A stretch of DNA of 64,000 bases from contig OY997588.1 of the NCBI GenBank assembly GCA_963921825.1, positions 128,557,203 to 128,621,202 on the forward strand, given 5' to 3'. The DNA is from Erodium maritimum (Eukaryota > Streptophyta > Magnoliopsida > Geraniales > Geraniaceae). Both the position numbers and the translations under genes were made by a program. The first letter of the stretch is position 1. The number at the start of each line of letters is the position of its first letter. This document shows positions 49,186 to 59,305 of the stretch, piece by piece. The notes under the pieces are model-generated. The model ran no database searches and was not told the origin of the DNA. It saw only the letters and a list, made by a program, of their open reading frames with translations.

Positions 49186-49194
49186 ATTTATAGA
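49186..49194 (-). promoter_or_regulatory. TATA box of ORF B copy 1
   Basis: Minus-strand tctataaatgacg, the counterpart of the box near 51,131 in front of copy 2. Confidence 0.5.
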
Positions 49195-49382
49195 AAATTA
49201 GTAAGGGTTTAGGTTAGGGTTTAGGCATTAATGTCGCATGGGGAGTTGTTGCCAAGACATTGATGGGTAGGGAGTTGGGGTTTAGACATTAATATCGCAT
49301 GGGGAGTTGTTGCTAAGACATTAATGGGTTCGGCCTTCAATGGTTGACTCATTACTGTTCAGTCCATATGGTAGGTAAATGC

Positions 49383-49550
49383 CCGTGCGGCATATACTTA
49401 CACCCGCACGGGTGCCGCATGGGACCGATATTAGGGTTTCTCACCCGTGCGGCTGAAAGTAATCCTTCATCAATGTCTGGCCGCACGGGTGAGAAACCCT
49501 AATATCGATCCCATGCGGCACTCGTGCGGGTGTAAGTATCTACCGCACGG
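49383..49550. repeat. Motif array IV, a 71-bp inverted repeat
   Basis: Left arm 49,383-49,453 and right arm 49,480-49,550 around a 26-bp spacer; only a few mismatches. Each arm holds CCGTGCGG-type motifs at both ends and in the middle, and the string gatattagggtttctca. Confidence 0.93.
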
Positions 49551-49629
49551 TTCAGTCACAGACCCAAAATTTGTTCCCTATGTGCTTGTTTTAAGACATT
49601 AATTTTGTTACTACCTACTACCCACCAAC

Positions 49630-49770
49630 CCAACCAAATGATATGGGTTAGGGTTTATAGGCTATGGGTTAGGGTTAAGGTTTATATCCTATGGGTTTTG
49701 GATTAGGGTTTAGGGTCTAGGGTTTAGGGTTTAGTGAGTATGGTTTAGGGTTCAGTCATTAGGGTGTCGG
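49630..49770. repeat. Telomere-like TTTAGGG repeats
   Basis: Imperfect units of the plant telomere heptamer (tagggtttagggtctagggtttagggttta at 49,704-49,733, with scattered copies from 49,630). Interstitial and short. Confidence 0.85.
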
Positions 49771-49909
49771 GAATATATTCCTTCCATAAAGTTGGTTACA
49801 TCAAATCGATGTGAAAAGGAATATATTCTTTCTCATATTCTATAAGTAACAACAATGGAACTACATAATACTCACACACTCATAATCCACTACATCATCA
49901 CTTCATCTA

Positions 49910-50302
49910 ATGTCGAGGAAAGACTACTCTCCTTCCTTCGACTCCTCATCGTATGGAAGCGATATTTGGTTTAGATACGGATGTGGTCGTAATACTCCAC
50001 CACAAGAACACTATCCATCTCCGGCCCAAGAACACCCAGAAGATGAAGAGCAATGAGAAGAAGAGCCATCGGAAGAAGAAGAGCCTTCCGTAGGCGACTA
50101 TCCAGTCAAAGGAGAAGGAGAAACTGAAGTATATGGTAGCAATACAGTCAAAGGAGAAGGAAAAACTGAAGTATATGGTAGCGATACAGTCAAAGGGCTT
50201 GGAGATACTAAACAATATGGTAGCGGTGAAGTTGAAAGCGGTGATGAGGCAACATCGGCCTTCAATGGCCCACAAAGGGAAGCCCCTAAGAAGAAAAAGT
50301 AA
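49910..50302 (+). pseudogene. Accessory ORF C (repeat protein, unknown)
   Basis: Plus-strand frame of 130 codons starting MSRKDYSPSFDSSSYGSD, acidic, with three tandem units built on TVKGEGKTEVYGSD (about 15 residues each) and a Lys-rich end REAPKKKK. One in-frame TGA at 50,054-50,056 separates a 48-residue N-terminal part from the repeats; the rest is open. No family recognised. Lying between two ORF B copies, it is probably another gene of this MULE. Confidence 0.5.
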
Positions 50303-50364
50303 CATTTGCGAGGGCTTGTACTTGTAAATTCCTTTTAGACCTGTAAAATAGGTAGAAAACCTGA

Positions 50365-50480
50365 CCGTACGGTTGGTTATCAAAACCGCACGGGTATGTA
50401 AGTAGACCGCACGGCTCAATAATAGGCTTTGGGTCCTATGCATTTCTTGTACACGCACTGGTGTGTTTACGACCGTACGG
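50365..50480. repeat. Motif array V
   Basis: Two exact copies (50,386 and 50,407) and two CCGTACGG variants. Confidence 0.85.
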
Positions 50481-50551
50481 GCAGAGAGCATGTGGAAAAC
50501 AACTATCAAGTAAATTAAAAGTTATATTTATTAAGCCGAAAACCAAATACA

Positions 50552-50946
50552 TTAAGTAGCCCGAAGAGTGTTAATAAGACTCAACTCGATTTCTTTGTTC
50601 CGAGCCATCCACTCTACGTAACCCTGGAACCAAGAAGGCTCCTCGAAAGAATCAAGCAGGTCATCCTCCCTTATCGAAGGGTGTGCTTGAAGAGGGTTTG
50701 CACCGTAAGGGGGTGAGGGACATGGTAGGTGCTTCTCTTGCATGAGTCGCTCAATTTGTTCCAAGCGCTCATTTGCTTCTTTGAGTATGCGGTAGTACTC
50801 GATCGACCTGTTGGTTCTGGTGCTTGATACAGCCGTTCGGGAACGCGAACTATCCTGCCATCCCTGATTCCAACTATGGTTCCGGCATTCTGCTGTCGCC
50901 TCGAGAGGATAAAGCCAAGAAGAAGAGGATCGCGGTTCGGTTCCAT
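50552..50946 (-). pseudogene. Accessory ORF B (copy 2, unknown)
   Basis: Minus-strand gene with start MEPNRDPLLLGF at 50,946 right after an intron acceptor (tttgggacag), then IVRVPERLYQAPEP, a frame change near 50,820, and RLEQIERLMQEKHLPCPSPP, DSFEEPSWFQGYVEWMA and SLINTLRAT, stop at 50,552. It matches copy 1 block by block. A leader exon and intron upstream (51,010-51,060) are shared too, with a TATA box near 51,131-51,137. Confidence 0.6.
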
Positions 50947-51128
50947 CCTGTCCCAAACATATACACGCTTACACAACAAAACCAACTAACACAACAACCA
51001 AATGATAATGCAAGAACATAAGTCGAATACCCGAGAAGAAGAAGAGGTTGATGTCGTGTGTATGAGATTAAGTTAGTGTAGAGGGAAGCTTTGACGAGGG
51101 CAGTGAAGATAATGGGTCTGCTTAAGCC

Positions 51129-51138
51129 CATTTATAGG
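51129..51138 (-). promoter_or_regulatory. TATA box of ORF B copy 2
   Basis: Minus-strand cctataaatggg, conserved in place relative to copy 1. Confidence 0.5.
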
Positions 51139-51315
51139 CATAGTGACATTAATAGGCATGCGAAGTTGTTGTTGGGACATTAATAGGCATTCAGAGGTGT
51201 TGTTGGGACATTAACAACATTCAAAGGTGTTGTTGGGACATTCATTGTGCCAACAATACTAATATATTTGAATTCAAAATTCAAATATTGGACTTTCTGT
51301 GGACAAATTGAACGA

Positions 51316-51515
51316 CAACGTCAGGGTTGACAGCAAACCGTGCGGGGGTACACACAAACAACGTCGGGGTTGACAACAACCCGTGCGGTCAACCTACGGC
51401 CCTCACGGGTGCACACAAACAACGTCGGGGTTGACAGCAAATCATGTGGGCAGAGATCGGCCTGCACGGATGCCCACAACCTAGGTCAGGGTTGACAGCA
51501 AACCGTGCGGCCAGA
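51316..51515. repeat. Tandem ~60-bp repeat carrying the motif
   Basis: Four copies opening caacgtcggggttgacagca followed by aaccgtgcgg, starting near 51,316, 51,359, 51,420 and 51,479. Confidence 0.85.
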
Positions 51516-51706
51516 AGCATATCCCCACATGGATGCCCAGCACCCTGTGCGGTCAGATACAGGACCGCACGCTTCATCATAGAGTATTACACTAAACATA
51601 ATTCTGGGCGCCCGGGTGTGCTTATTGCCGCACGGGTGACCAGTTGCATTTCCACACTAATGTAGCTACCACCTTCACCGCACGACAAGTATACTAACCG
51701 CACGAC
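51338..51706. repeat. Motif array VI
   Basis: About eleven sites, four exact, upstream of ORF B copy 2 and downstream of the ULP1-like gene. Variants again show C-to-T type changes (catgtggg, cctgtgcgg). Confidence 0.88.
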
Positions 51707-52034
51707 GAAGTGCATTTCAACATTACATGATATGGAACTCTTGTCATTCAGCACAAGACATAAGTATCAAAATAGAAACACAATTACATTCAAATCCTTC
51801 ATGTCCAAAACCTAAGTACCAAATATTCCAAAACCTAAGAACCACATTGTACCACAATTACATACACATGCTTCATGTCCAAAACCTACAAAAGTAGTTG
51901 CCAGTTCGACATGGCCTCAATGGCGTTCTTTTTCCGATACTGCTTCATAATGGTGTCTCTTAAGTAATCGCCGAACTCCTTTCCCACAAACTTTAGCTGG
52001 ATCATCTTCAGTGTGCATATCCCACTGTCGCCAC

Positions 52035-53710
52035 TGTTAGTCTTAGTGCCCGTAGTTCAATCATAAATGTCCAAATGTATATATCATCATTAGCAATAAG
52101 ATTAAAGCGGCTTTCTATTACTTATGTGTTGGAGTAATATATCGATGTGATTTCTGATCTATGCCCACCATGCGAATAAAACCATAGATCGAGATGGATC
52201 ACACTCGATGGGTCCCTAGTCAATAAAGCTTCACTAGAAGCGACTAGTATGAAAGATGGCTCTTCATGGCTTACGTTCTGTTAGTCATTGGAATGGGATT
52301 CCGGAGTCTGATCATAGATATCATGTGGGACATGATATTGGACGACCCGCCCTGAATATGCGCCATAGATTGAGTCATTAACATATTCAGTGTCGTAGCT
52401 TGTCATGTATCCTTAGACCAAGGAGTCTTTGTGATCACTATGCAGTCAACAACTAAGTTTGACCTGAGCCTAACGTTGTCCGTAACAGGGCTTCCATAAC
52501 GGTCAGGATTGGCTTGGGGACGGGTTGCATGAGTGACACGAAAGACGGCTAAGGGATTTATCCCTCATACTGAGGTATGGGAAAGATATCGGTTCTCGGC
52601 CGCTTGATCGAGAGTGACTGAAAGAATAGCATGGCCATGCACATGATACTAGGTATCATATATTCAGTCATCTCACATATCAAGGAACAGTGATTGAGAA
52701 TAATAAGGATGACGGCTCTATGCCTTATCTCAATCAGGATATCGGAGATAAAAGGATAATGACAGGGACGACGGAAATGTTAGAATCGATTGGTTCGATT
52801 CGCTATGTAGTGTCAGGCAATACTAAAGTCTCGTTAGTTGCCACTTATATAGGATCAAGTAAAATGGGATTTTACGTTGATCTATCGACATGCATAGACC
52901 TAAGGGTCACACCGAAGGATGAAACTCATTGACACATTTATGGAGAATGGCCAAAAGAGAGTTGTCTCGGGACATGACCAAAACTGGGTTTTGGGTCATG
53001 TGCCCGTAAGTGAATAGGACATTACGGATCAAGACAAGGCTTGGAGTCTTGGGATTGATCGCGTTGGATAATGTTGGACATTTCCGGTATGGAAGGCTTG
53101 GAGGCGATGAGCACGTCACGGGACCTCGTTGGGAATGGCCATGGGCCATGTTCCAAGAGGCCCATGAAAGGCCCATGCAACCAAGGCCCATGGAACTAAT
53201 TAATCAAGTCTTGATTAATTAGTACTAAGTAAGCAAGACAAGGATTAAGGTGTTGGTGATTCACCACCTAACCCATCTTGTCTTGCCATACTTAGCACCA
53301 TACTTGTCTTACTTCACACCATGCTTCACACCTTACTTGTCCTTGATGGTTGTTGATGGTTTAAGTCATCTTTTTCCTACAACAAATCACAAGACAAGAA
53401 TAGAAACACAACTTCTCTCCCTCTCACACTACAATTTCGAGTTTGGCACTTTTCTTCCCTCTTGTTGTGTTCTTGAGTCATCTAAAGAAGAACTACGTGG
53501 CTTTGATTCCAATGGGATACGTAGGCGTCTTGGAGACTCAAGCCGATCATCGTTTCTTTGGTGTTCTCTTCCTTTTCTTGAACTAGTTGGTAAGGAAACA
53601 TCCATATTGTTTATTCTCTTGTGTATCTAATATTTGGTAGTGTTCTATGACATGGTCTCGAGTTATTTCCGCTGCAAGTATGTGTTCATACCTTCCATCG
53701 AGACCCAACA
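52035..53710 (+). repeat. 5' LTR of young copia
   Basis: 1,676 bp. The U3-like part has a perfect 14-bp inverted repeat (53,195-53,208 and 53,210-53,223) and a cluster of GGCCCAT/ATGGGCC motifs at 53,135-53,194. Short ORFs here are repeated exactly in the other LTR and are not genes. Confidence 0.97.
53135..53194 (+). promoter_or_regulatory. GGCCCA (site II-like) cluster in LTR
   Basis: Five copies of GGCCCAT or its complement within 60 bp. This is the core of site II elements bound by TCP factors in plant growth-related promoters. Repeated at 60,406-60,465 in the other LTR. Confidence 0.5.
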
Positions 53711-53711
53711 G

Positions 53712-53723
53712 TGGTATCAGAGC
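53712..53723 (+). other. Primer-binding site (young copia)
   Basis: TGGTATCAGAGC, one base after the 5' LTR; initiator-Met tRNA type. Confidence 0.93.
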
Positions 53724-55256
53724 CATGCTACCTTCGGGATTCACAAGAGAACTTTCGGTTTTGCTTGCTAGTTTCGGTTTTGCATGTTAATTTGCTAAAT
53801 TGTTTGATAACATGTTTTAAATTCTTGTTTATGGGTTTAATGCATGAAAAATGAATTTTTGAAAAGTTTATCAAATCTGGATTTTTTGAAAATTTTTGAT
53901 TTTTCGGGTCTCGGGAGCGGGACTCTCGGGGAGCCGAAACCGGGACCGAACGGGGCTCCGTTGGACGGAGCTAGGCCAAGCATGACCATTGGATGGTCAA
54001 TATGCCGAGCTAAACCGTTTTGTTAGTCATGACGAGTTTGGAACCGTCTTGATGAACTCAAAAATCAAATGTTCAAAAGTTTCAATTTTGAACGGTTTCG
54101 ATAAACCGAGTATCAAAATTTTTTGAAACTTGGCAATTAATTAAAACCGAAAAATCACATATGTTTGATAACATGCTTGTTTGATAACACGATGTGTGAT
54201 GTGATGTTGGCATGGTGTACATAATAGCCCCGAGTTTGATTTAATTATTTATCGCTTTTCACGGCCTGCGAGCCGTTAGAGTTAGCGTGTAATTATTTTT
54301 TCGAGGTGTGGTCATCGTACCACTTATTTGTAATATTTATTAATTCCCGACCTGCGATTCGTGTATTAAATTGTAATATTTTACTCAAGACGAAGAAAGG
54401 GCGAAAAGGTCTTTTGGTGGCTTCTCGGGTTTTGACATCGGCTTGGAGTCGGTGGAGCTCAAGAAGCTAGTGGGAGTTAGTTTAGTGGGCTATTATGTAC
54501 ATATTTAACGCTTTATGCTTGGTTTAGTTTTTGCATGATCATTTCTATGTGTTTTAGAATTGCATGCTTAACTTAATTTACCGAGCATATCACCTCACAT
54601 GCAAAGATAAAATTGGTTTTAATCATTGTCTGTGAGCCCTTAGAATCGTCATTACATTGGATGTAGTTGACGGGTTCGAAGGAAGAATTACATTGGATGT
54701 AATTGGAGGCATCATTACATTTGGAATGTAGTTGATGTGCTCATCGCATCTAGGATGTGCCAAAAGTTTAAAACACAACCGGACAAGTAAAAACGGGTCA
54801 TGTCCGATACCTCCCAATTATCAACACCTTACTACCTCCCCGTCCTATGGGTGTCGTGCGCATTAGCGGAGCACCCATGGGAAAGCGGGGTAGCAGGTTT
54901 GGACGACATGTGTAGGTGTCGTGCGCATTAGCGGAGCACCCACATAGTGACGGGCCATAGTTGAAAATTGGTGGACCCGACTACGATTCTCAGCCTGAGG
55001 TTGAGCTAGGGTATTAGATAGGGTAAGCCGTGTACATGAGTACATACCCTAGCCAAGAGTCACATTGGATGTGATTGGATGGAGTCCTACCTACATAGCT
55101 CGATTAAGTGGTGAGCATTAGTTCAGCTTAATCGGGTGAATCAAGGATCTTGGTTTTAGGTTCTAAAGGTTTAGAATCAATTGGTTGGTGTTTGAACTTG
55201 ATCTTCATAAAATTTATTCAGTTTACTGATTATATTTTGTTTGTCGTGTAGATCAA
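53724..55256 (+). other. Long copia leader with paired hairpin repeats
   Basis: 1.5-kb untranslated leader. At 54,650-54,740 an imperfect ttacattggatgta unit repeats three times. At 54,847-54,878 and about 54,908-54,953 a 27-bp string (gtgtcgtgcgcattagcggagcaccca) occurs twice; each time the flanking bases pair (ATGGGTG with CACCCAT; GGTG with CACC), so both can form hairpins with the same loop. They may be packaging or dimerisation signals; this is inference. Confidence 0.6.
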
Positions 55257-56084
55257 ATGACAAGTACTTCAGCGAACAATAGTAGTTTGTCACTAAAAAC
55301 CATTCTTGATAGGATCAAGCTAAGTGGGACAAACTACTTGGATTGGGACAGAAACTTGAGGATAGTCCTCAAATTCGAGCGCAAAGAATATGTCCTAGAC
55401 CAGGCTATCCCTGAGGAGCCAGCTAATAATGCCATTAGGGCCGTTAAGGATGCATACCAAAAGCACCTTAGCGATTCTATAGATGTGGCATGTATTATGC
55501 TGGGCTGCATGGAGTCTGATCTCCAAGACCAGTTCATGGAGTACTCTGATGACCCCTATACTATGATGGGGATCATAAAGGGTATGTTCAAGGAAAGGGC
55601 ACGTATCGTGAGATACAATGTCCTTAATGAACTTCTCTCCTGCAAAATGTCAGCAGGAGTCTCCGTGGGTCCTCATGTCCTAAAGATGAAGGGGCATCTC
55701 GAACATCTTAATCGACTGGGTCTTAAGATAGAGAACGAGATGGTAGCGGATGTGGTTCTGCGTTCCCTTCCTCATTCATATGCTACGTTCGTCATGAACT
55801 ATCATATGCACGATATGGACAAGACCATTTCAGAGTTGCATGGAATGTTGGTAACTGCTGAAAAGAACGTCAAGGATCAGGGATCCAAGGATGTTCTGAT
55901 GGTCAGACAGGGAAACAGTTTCAAGAATAAGGGAACTGTTAGTGGTAAGGGCAAGGCCCCTATGCACTTGGCAGGAAAGATGAGGCATCCGAAGCGTCCT
56001 AACCCTCCTAGGACCGGGGAGTCCTCAAGGAAGGGGAAGGATGTCGAGAATGTCTGCTTCTACTGTCAACAGCCTGGTCACTAG
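55257..56084 (+). pseudogene. copia gag (young element)
   Basis: Capsid protein of 275 codons starting MTSTSANNSSLSLKTIL, the usual plant copia gag start with KLSGTNYLDWDRNLR. It ends in the zinc knuckle CFYCQQPGH, where the following Trp codon is TAG (56,082-56,084) and the fourth knuckle residue, normally Cys, is Tyr. The frame continues into pol. Confidence 0.93.
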
Positions 56085-59000
56085 AAGAAAGATTACAGGA
56101 AGTTTCTGGATGATCTGAAGAAGGGCGGTGGGACTGTGCCTTCATCAGGTATTTTCTTTATAGAGCTAAATCTCACTACTTCCAAAGATTCATGGGTATT
56201 GGATACCGGGGCTGAATCTCACATTTGTACTAATGTGCAGTGGCTGGAAGGTAGGAGAAGCTTGAAGAAGGACGAGGTGGACCTCAGAGTGGGCAACAAG
56301 ACTAGAGTTGTGGCGACTGCTGTAGGATCCATAAGTCTTCTTTTGCCAAGTGGGCTAGTTTTTGTTTTGAACAATGTATATTGTGTACCTACTTTCAGTA
56401 GGAATATTGTATCTATTTCTTTGTTGGACAAGGAAGGATACAATTTTGATGTTGGAAATGGGATTTTCAATATTTTATGCAATGATATATTTTATGCTAG
56501 CGCCAAAATGGTTGGAGGATTGTACATATTGGATATGGATAACAATGCCTCAAGCTCTATATATAATGTAAATACCAAGAGGTCTAAGTCCAATGATTTA
56601 GACCAAACTCTTTTATGGCATTGTCGTTTAGGCCACATAAACGAGAAACGCATATCAACACTTCACAAGTGTGGACTTCTTAGTCCATTCGAATTTCATT
56701 CGATTGATAGATGCGAATCTTGTTTGATGGGAAAACTGACTAAAGCGCCCTTCATCGGTCGCGGTGAAAGGGCGGGTGACTTATTGGGGCTAATACACTC
56801 GGATGTGTGTGGACCAATGAGCACACTTGCCACACTTTCCAGGAGGGGTTTTAGCTACTTTATCACATTTACTGACGACTTCAGTAGATATGGTTATGTC
56901 TATTTGATGAGACATAAGTCTGAAGCTTTTGATAAATTCAAAGAGTTTAAGACTGAAGTAGAAAACCAGCTCGGGAAAAGTATTAAAGCACTTCGATCAG
57001 ATCGAGGTGGAGAATACTTGACCACAAAGTTTTTAGATCATCTAGCAGAAAGTGGGATCCTTTCGGAATGGACTCCTCCCGGAACACCACAATTGAATGG
57101 TGTGTCCGAACGGAGAAATCGGACTTTATTGGATATGGTCCGGTCCATGATTAGTGGGACTGATCTCCCATTCTCTTTTTGGGGTTATGCTCTGGAGACG
57201 GCCGCATTCATTTTGAATCGGGCTCCGACGAAGGCTGTGGAAGGGACACCATTTGAGAAATGGCGCGGGAGAAAGCCCGTTTTGTCCTTCCTGAAGATTT
57301 GGGGTTGCGAGGCTTATGTGAAACGTTTAGTTCCGACTAAGCTCGAACCAAGATCTGATAAATGCACTTTCGTTGGGTATCCCAAAGAAACAATGGGGTA
57401 TTACTTCTACAAACCCAGCGAGAACACGGTGTTCGTCGCTCGGGGTGGGGTCTTTATGGAAAGGGAGTTTATTTCCAAAGACGTCAGTGGGAGGGCTGTA
57501 CATCTAGAAGAAATTCAGGATGGTACAGATCCAACTGATCCACTAGACAACCCTGTAGAAGAGCCTGAGATGGTCGTAGAGCAAGGACCAGTTCCTGCAA
57601 CAATTCCAGAAGGTCCAAGGCGATCTGAAAGGGTTAGTCGTCCACCTCCGAGATATGGTTACTTTGTGTCTGGAGGTGACAGTGAGCTTGTGGTGGATCA
57701 CGATGATCCAGCTACATTTCAGGAAGCTGTGGACGGACCCGACTCTGAGTTATGGCTGGGAGCCATGAGGGAGGAAATGCAATCCATGTCGGACAACCAA
57801 GTCTGGGAACTGGTTGATCCAATCGGTGGTGTAAGAACCATCGGATGCAAATGGATCTTCAAGGTGAAGATGGACATGGAAGGCAACCCTCAGACCTACA
57901 AAGCCCGACTGGTGGCGAAAGGTTATAGGCAGATCCAAGGGATTGACTATGAGGAAACCTTTTCCCCAGTGGCTATGGTCAAATCTATCCGAATTATTCT
58001 TGCCATAGCTGCATATCACGATTACGAGATATGGCAAATGGATGTCAAAACCGCTTTCCTAAACGGAAATTTATCGGAGGACGTTTATATGTCTCAACCC
58101 GAAGGTTTTGTCGATCCGAAGAATAAGGGAAAGATTTGTAAGTTGTTGAAATCCATTTATGGATTGAAACAAGCTTCTCGGAGTTGGAACCTTCGTTTTG
58201 ATGAAGCTATAATTGGATTTGGCTTTATCAAGAATGAAGATGAACCTTGCGTTTACAAGAAGGCAAATGGGGGTATGATTACCTTTCTGGTGTTGTATGT
58301 CGATGACATACTACTCATTGGAAACGGCATCCCAACCTTGCACGAGACTAAAGCTTGGTTAGGGAAGAGTTTCTCAATGAAGGACTTAGGCGATGCTGCT
58401 TATATCTTAGGGATTAAGATATATAGAGATCGCACCAAGAGGGTCTTGGGTTTAAGTCAAAGCACCTATGTGAACAAGGTATTGAGTAGGTTCTCAATGC
58501 TTGATTCCAAGAAAGGACTCTTACCCGCACGTCATGGCGTTCATCTCAGCAAGACTCAGTGTCCTAAGACACCTGATGAGCTGAAAAGGATGATGCGAAT
58601 CCCATACGCTTCGGTGGTAGGATCGATCATGTATTCCATGATATGCACGAGACCGGATGTCTCATATGCCTTGAGTTGTACCAGCAGACATCAGTCTAAC
58701 CCTGGTGAGGAACACTGAATAGCGGTCAAAGCGATTCTCAAATATTTGAGAAGAACTAAGGACGCGTTTCTAGTGTACGGGGGAAAAGATGATTCTGAAC
58801 TAGTTGTTAATGGATATGTAGACGCTAGTTTCCAGACAGATCCAGATGACTTTAGAAGTCAGTCAGGATATGTGTTCACGCTGAATGGCGGAGCTTTCAG
58901 CTGGAAGAGCGTGAAGCAAGACACCGTCGCTGACTCCACGACAGAGGCCGAGTACATAGCGGCTGCAGAGGCGGCCAAGGAGGCTGTGTGGATTAGGAAG

Positions 59001-59291
59001 TTCACGGCAGGGTTGGGTGTAATCAAAAACCCATCCAGCCCGGTGAACCTATTTTGCGACAACACAGGGGCTATTGCGCAAGCTAAAGAGCCCAGATCGC
59101 ATAACAAATCCAAACATGTACTGCGGCGATATCACCTCATCAGAGAGATACTAAACCGAGGCGATGTGAAGATCACCTATATTGCAACTGATGATAACAT
59201 AGCCGACCCGTTGACTAAGGCACTATCGTTGCCTAAACATGAGAGGCATGTAAGGTCAATGGGAATAGATTGGAGTTTAGATTGGAACTAG
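56085..59291 (+). pseudogene. copia pol (young element)
   Basis: Same frame as gag. Protease WVLDTGAESHIC; HHCC finger HCRLGHINEKR with CESCLMGK; integrase core with D, D and E in FSRYGYVYL-type and SDRGGEYL segments; reverse transcriptase with LYVDDILLIG; RNase H with YVDASFQTD, SQSGYVF and DNTGAIAQAK. A TGA at 58,716-58,718 replaces a Trp codon (EHW in relatives). Apart from the two Trp-to-stop changes the frame is open to 59,291. Confidence 0.95.
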
Positions 59292-59305
59292 GGCAAGTGG
59301 GAGAT

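Noticed and set aside
44529-51706. Regularly recurring short repeats resembling a CRISPR array
   Set aside because: Repeat is only 8 bp, occurs in both orientations with irregular spacing, and the genome is a plant; it is an element-specific motif array.
52690-53630. Several ORFs repeated exactly at 59,961-60,901
   Set aside because: They are the two LTRs of one young copia element, not duplicated genes.
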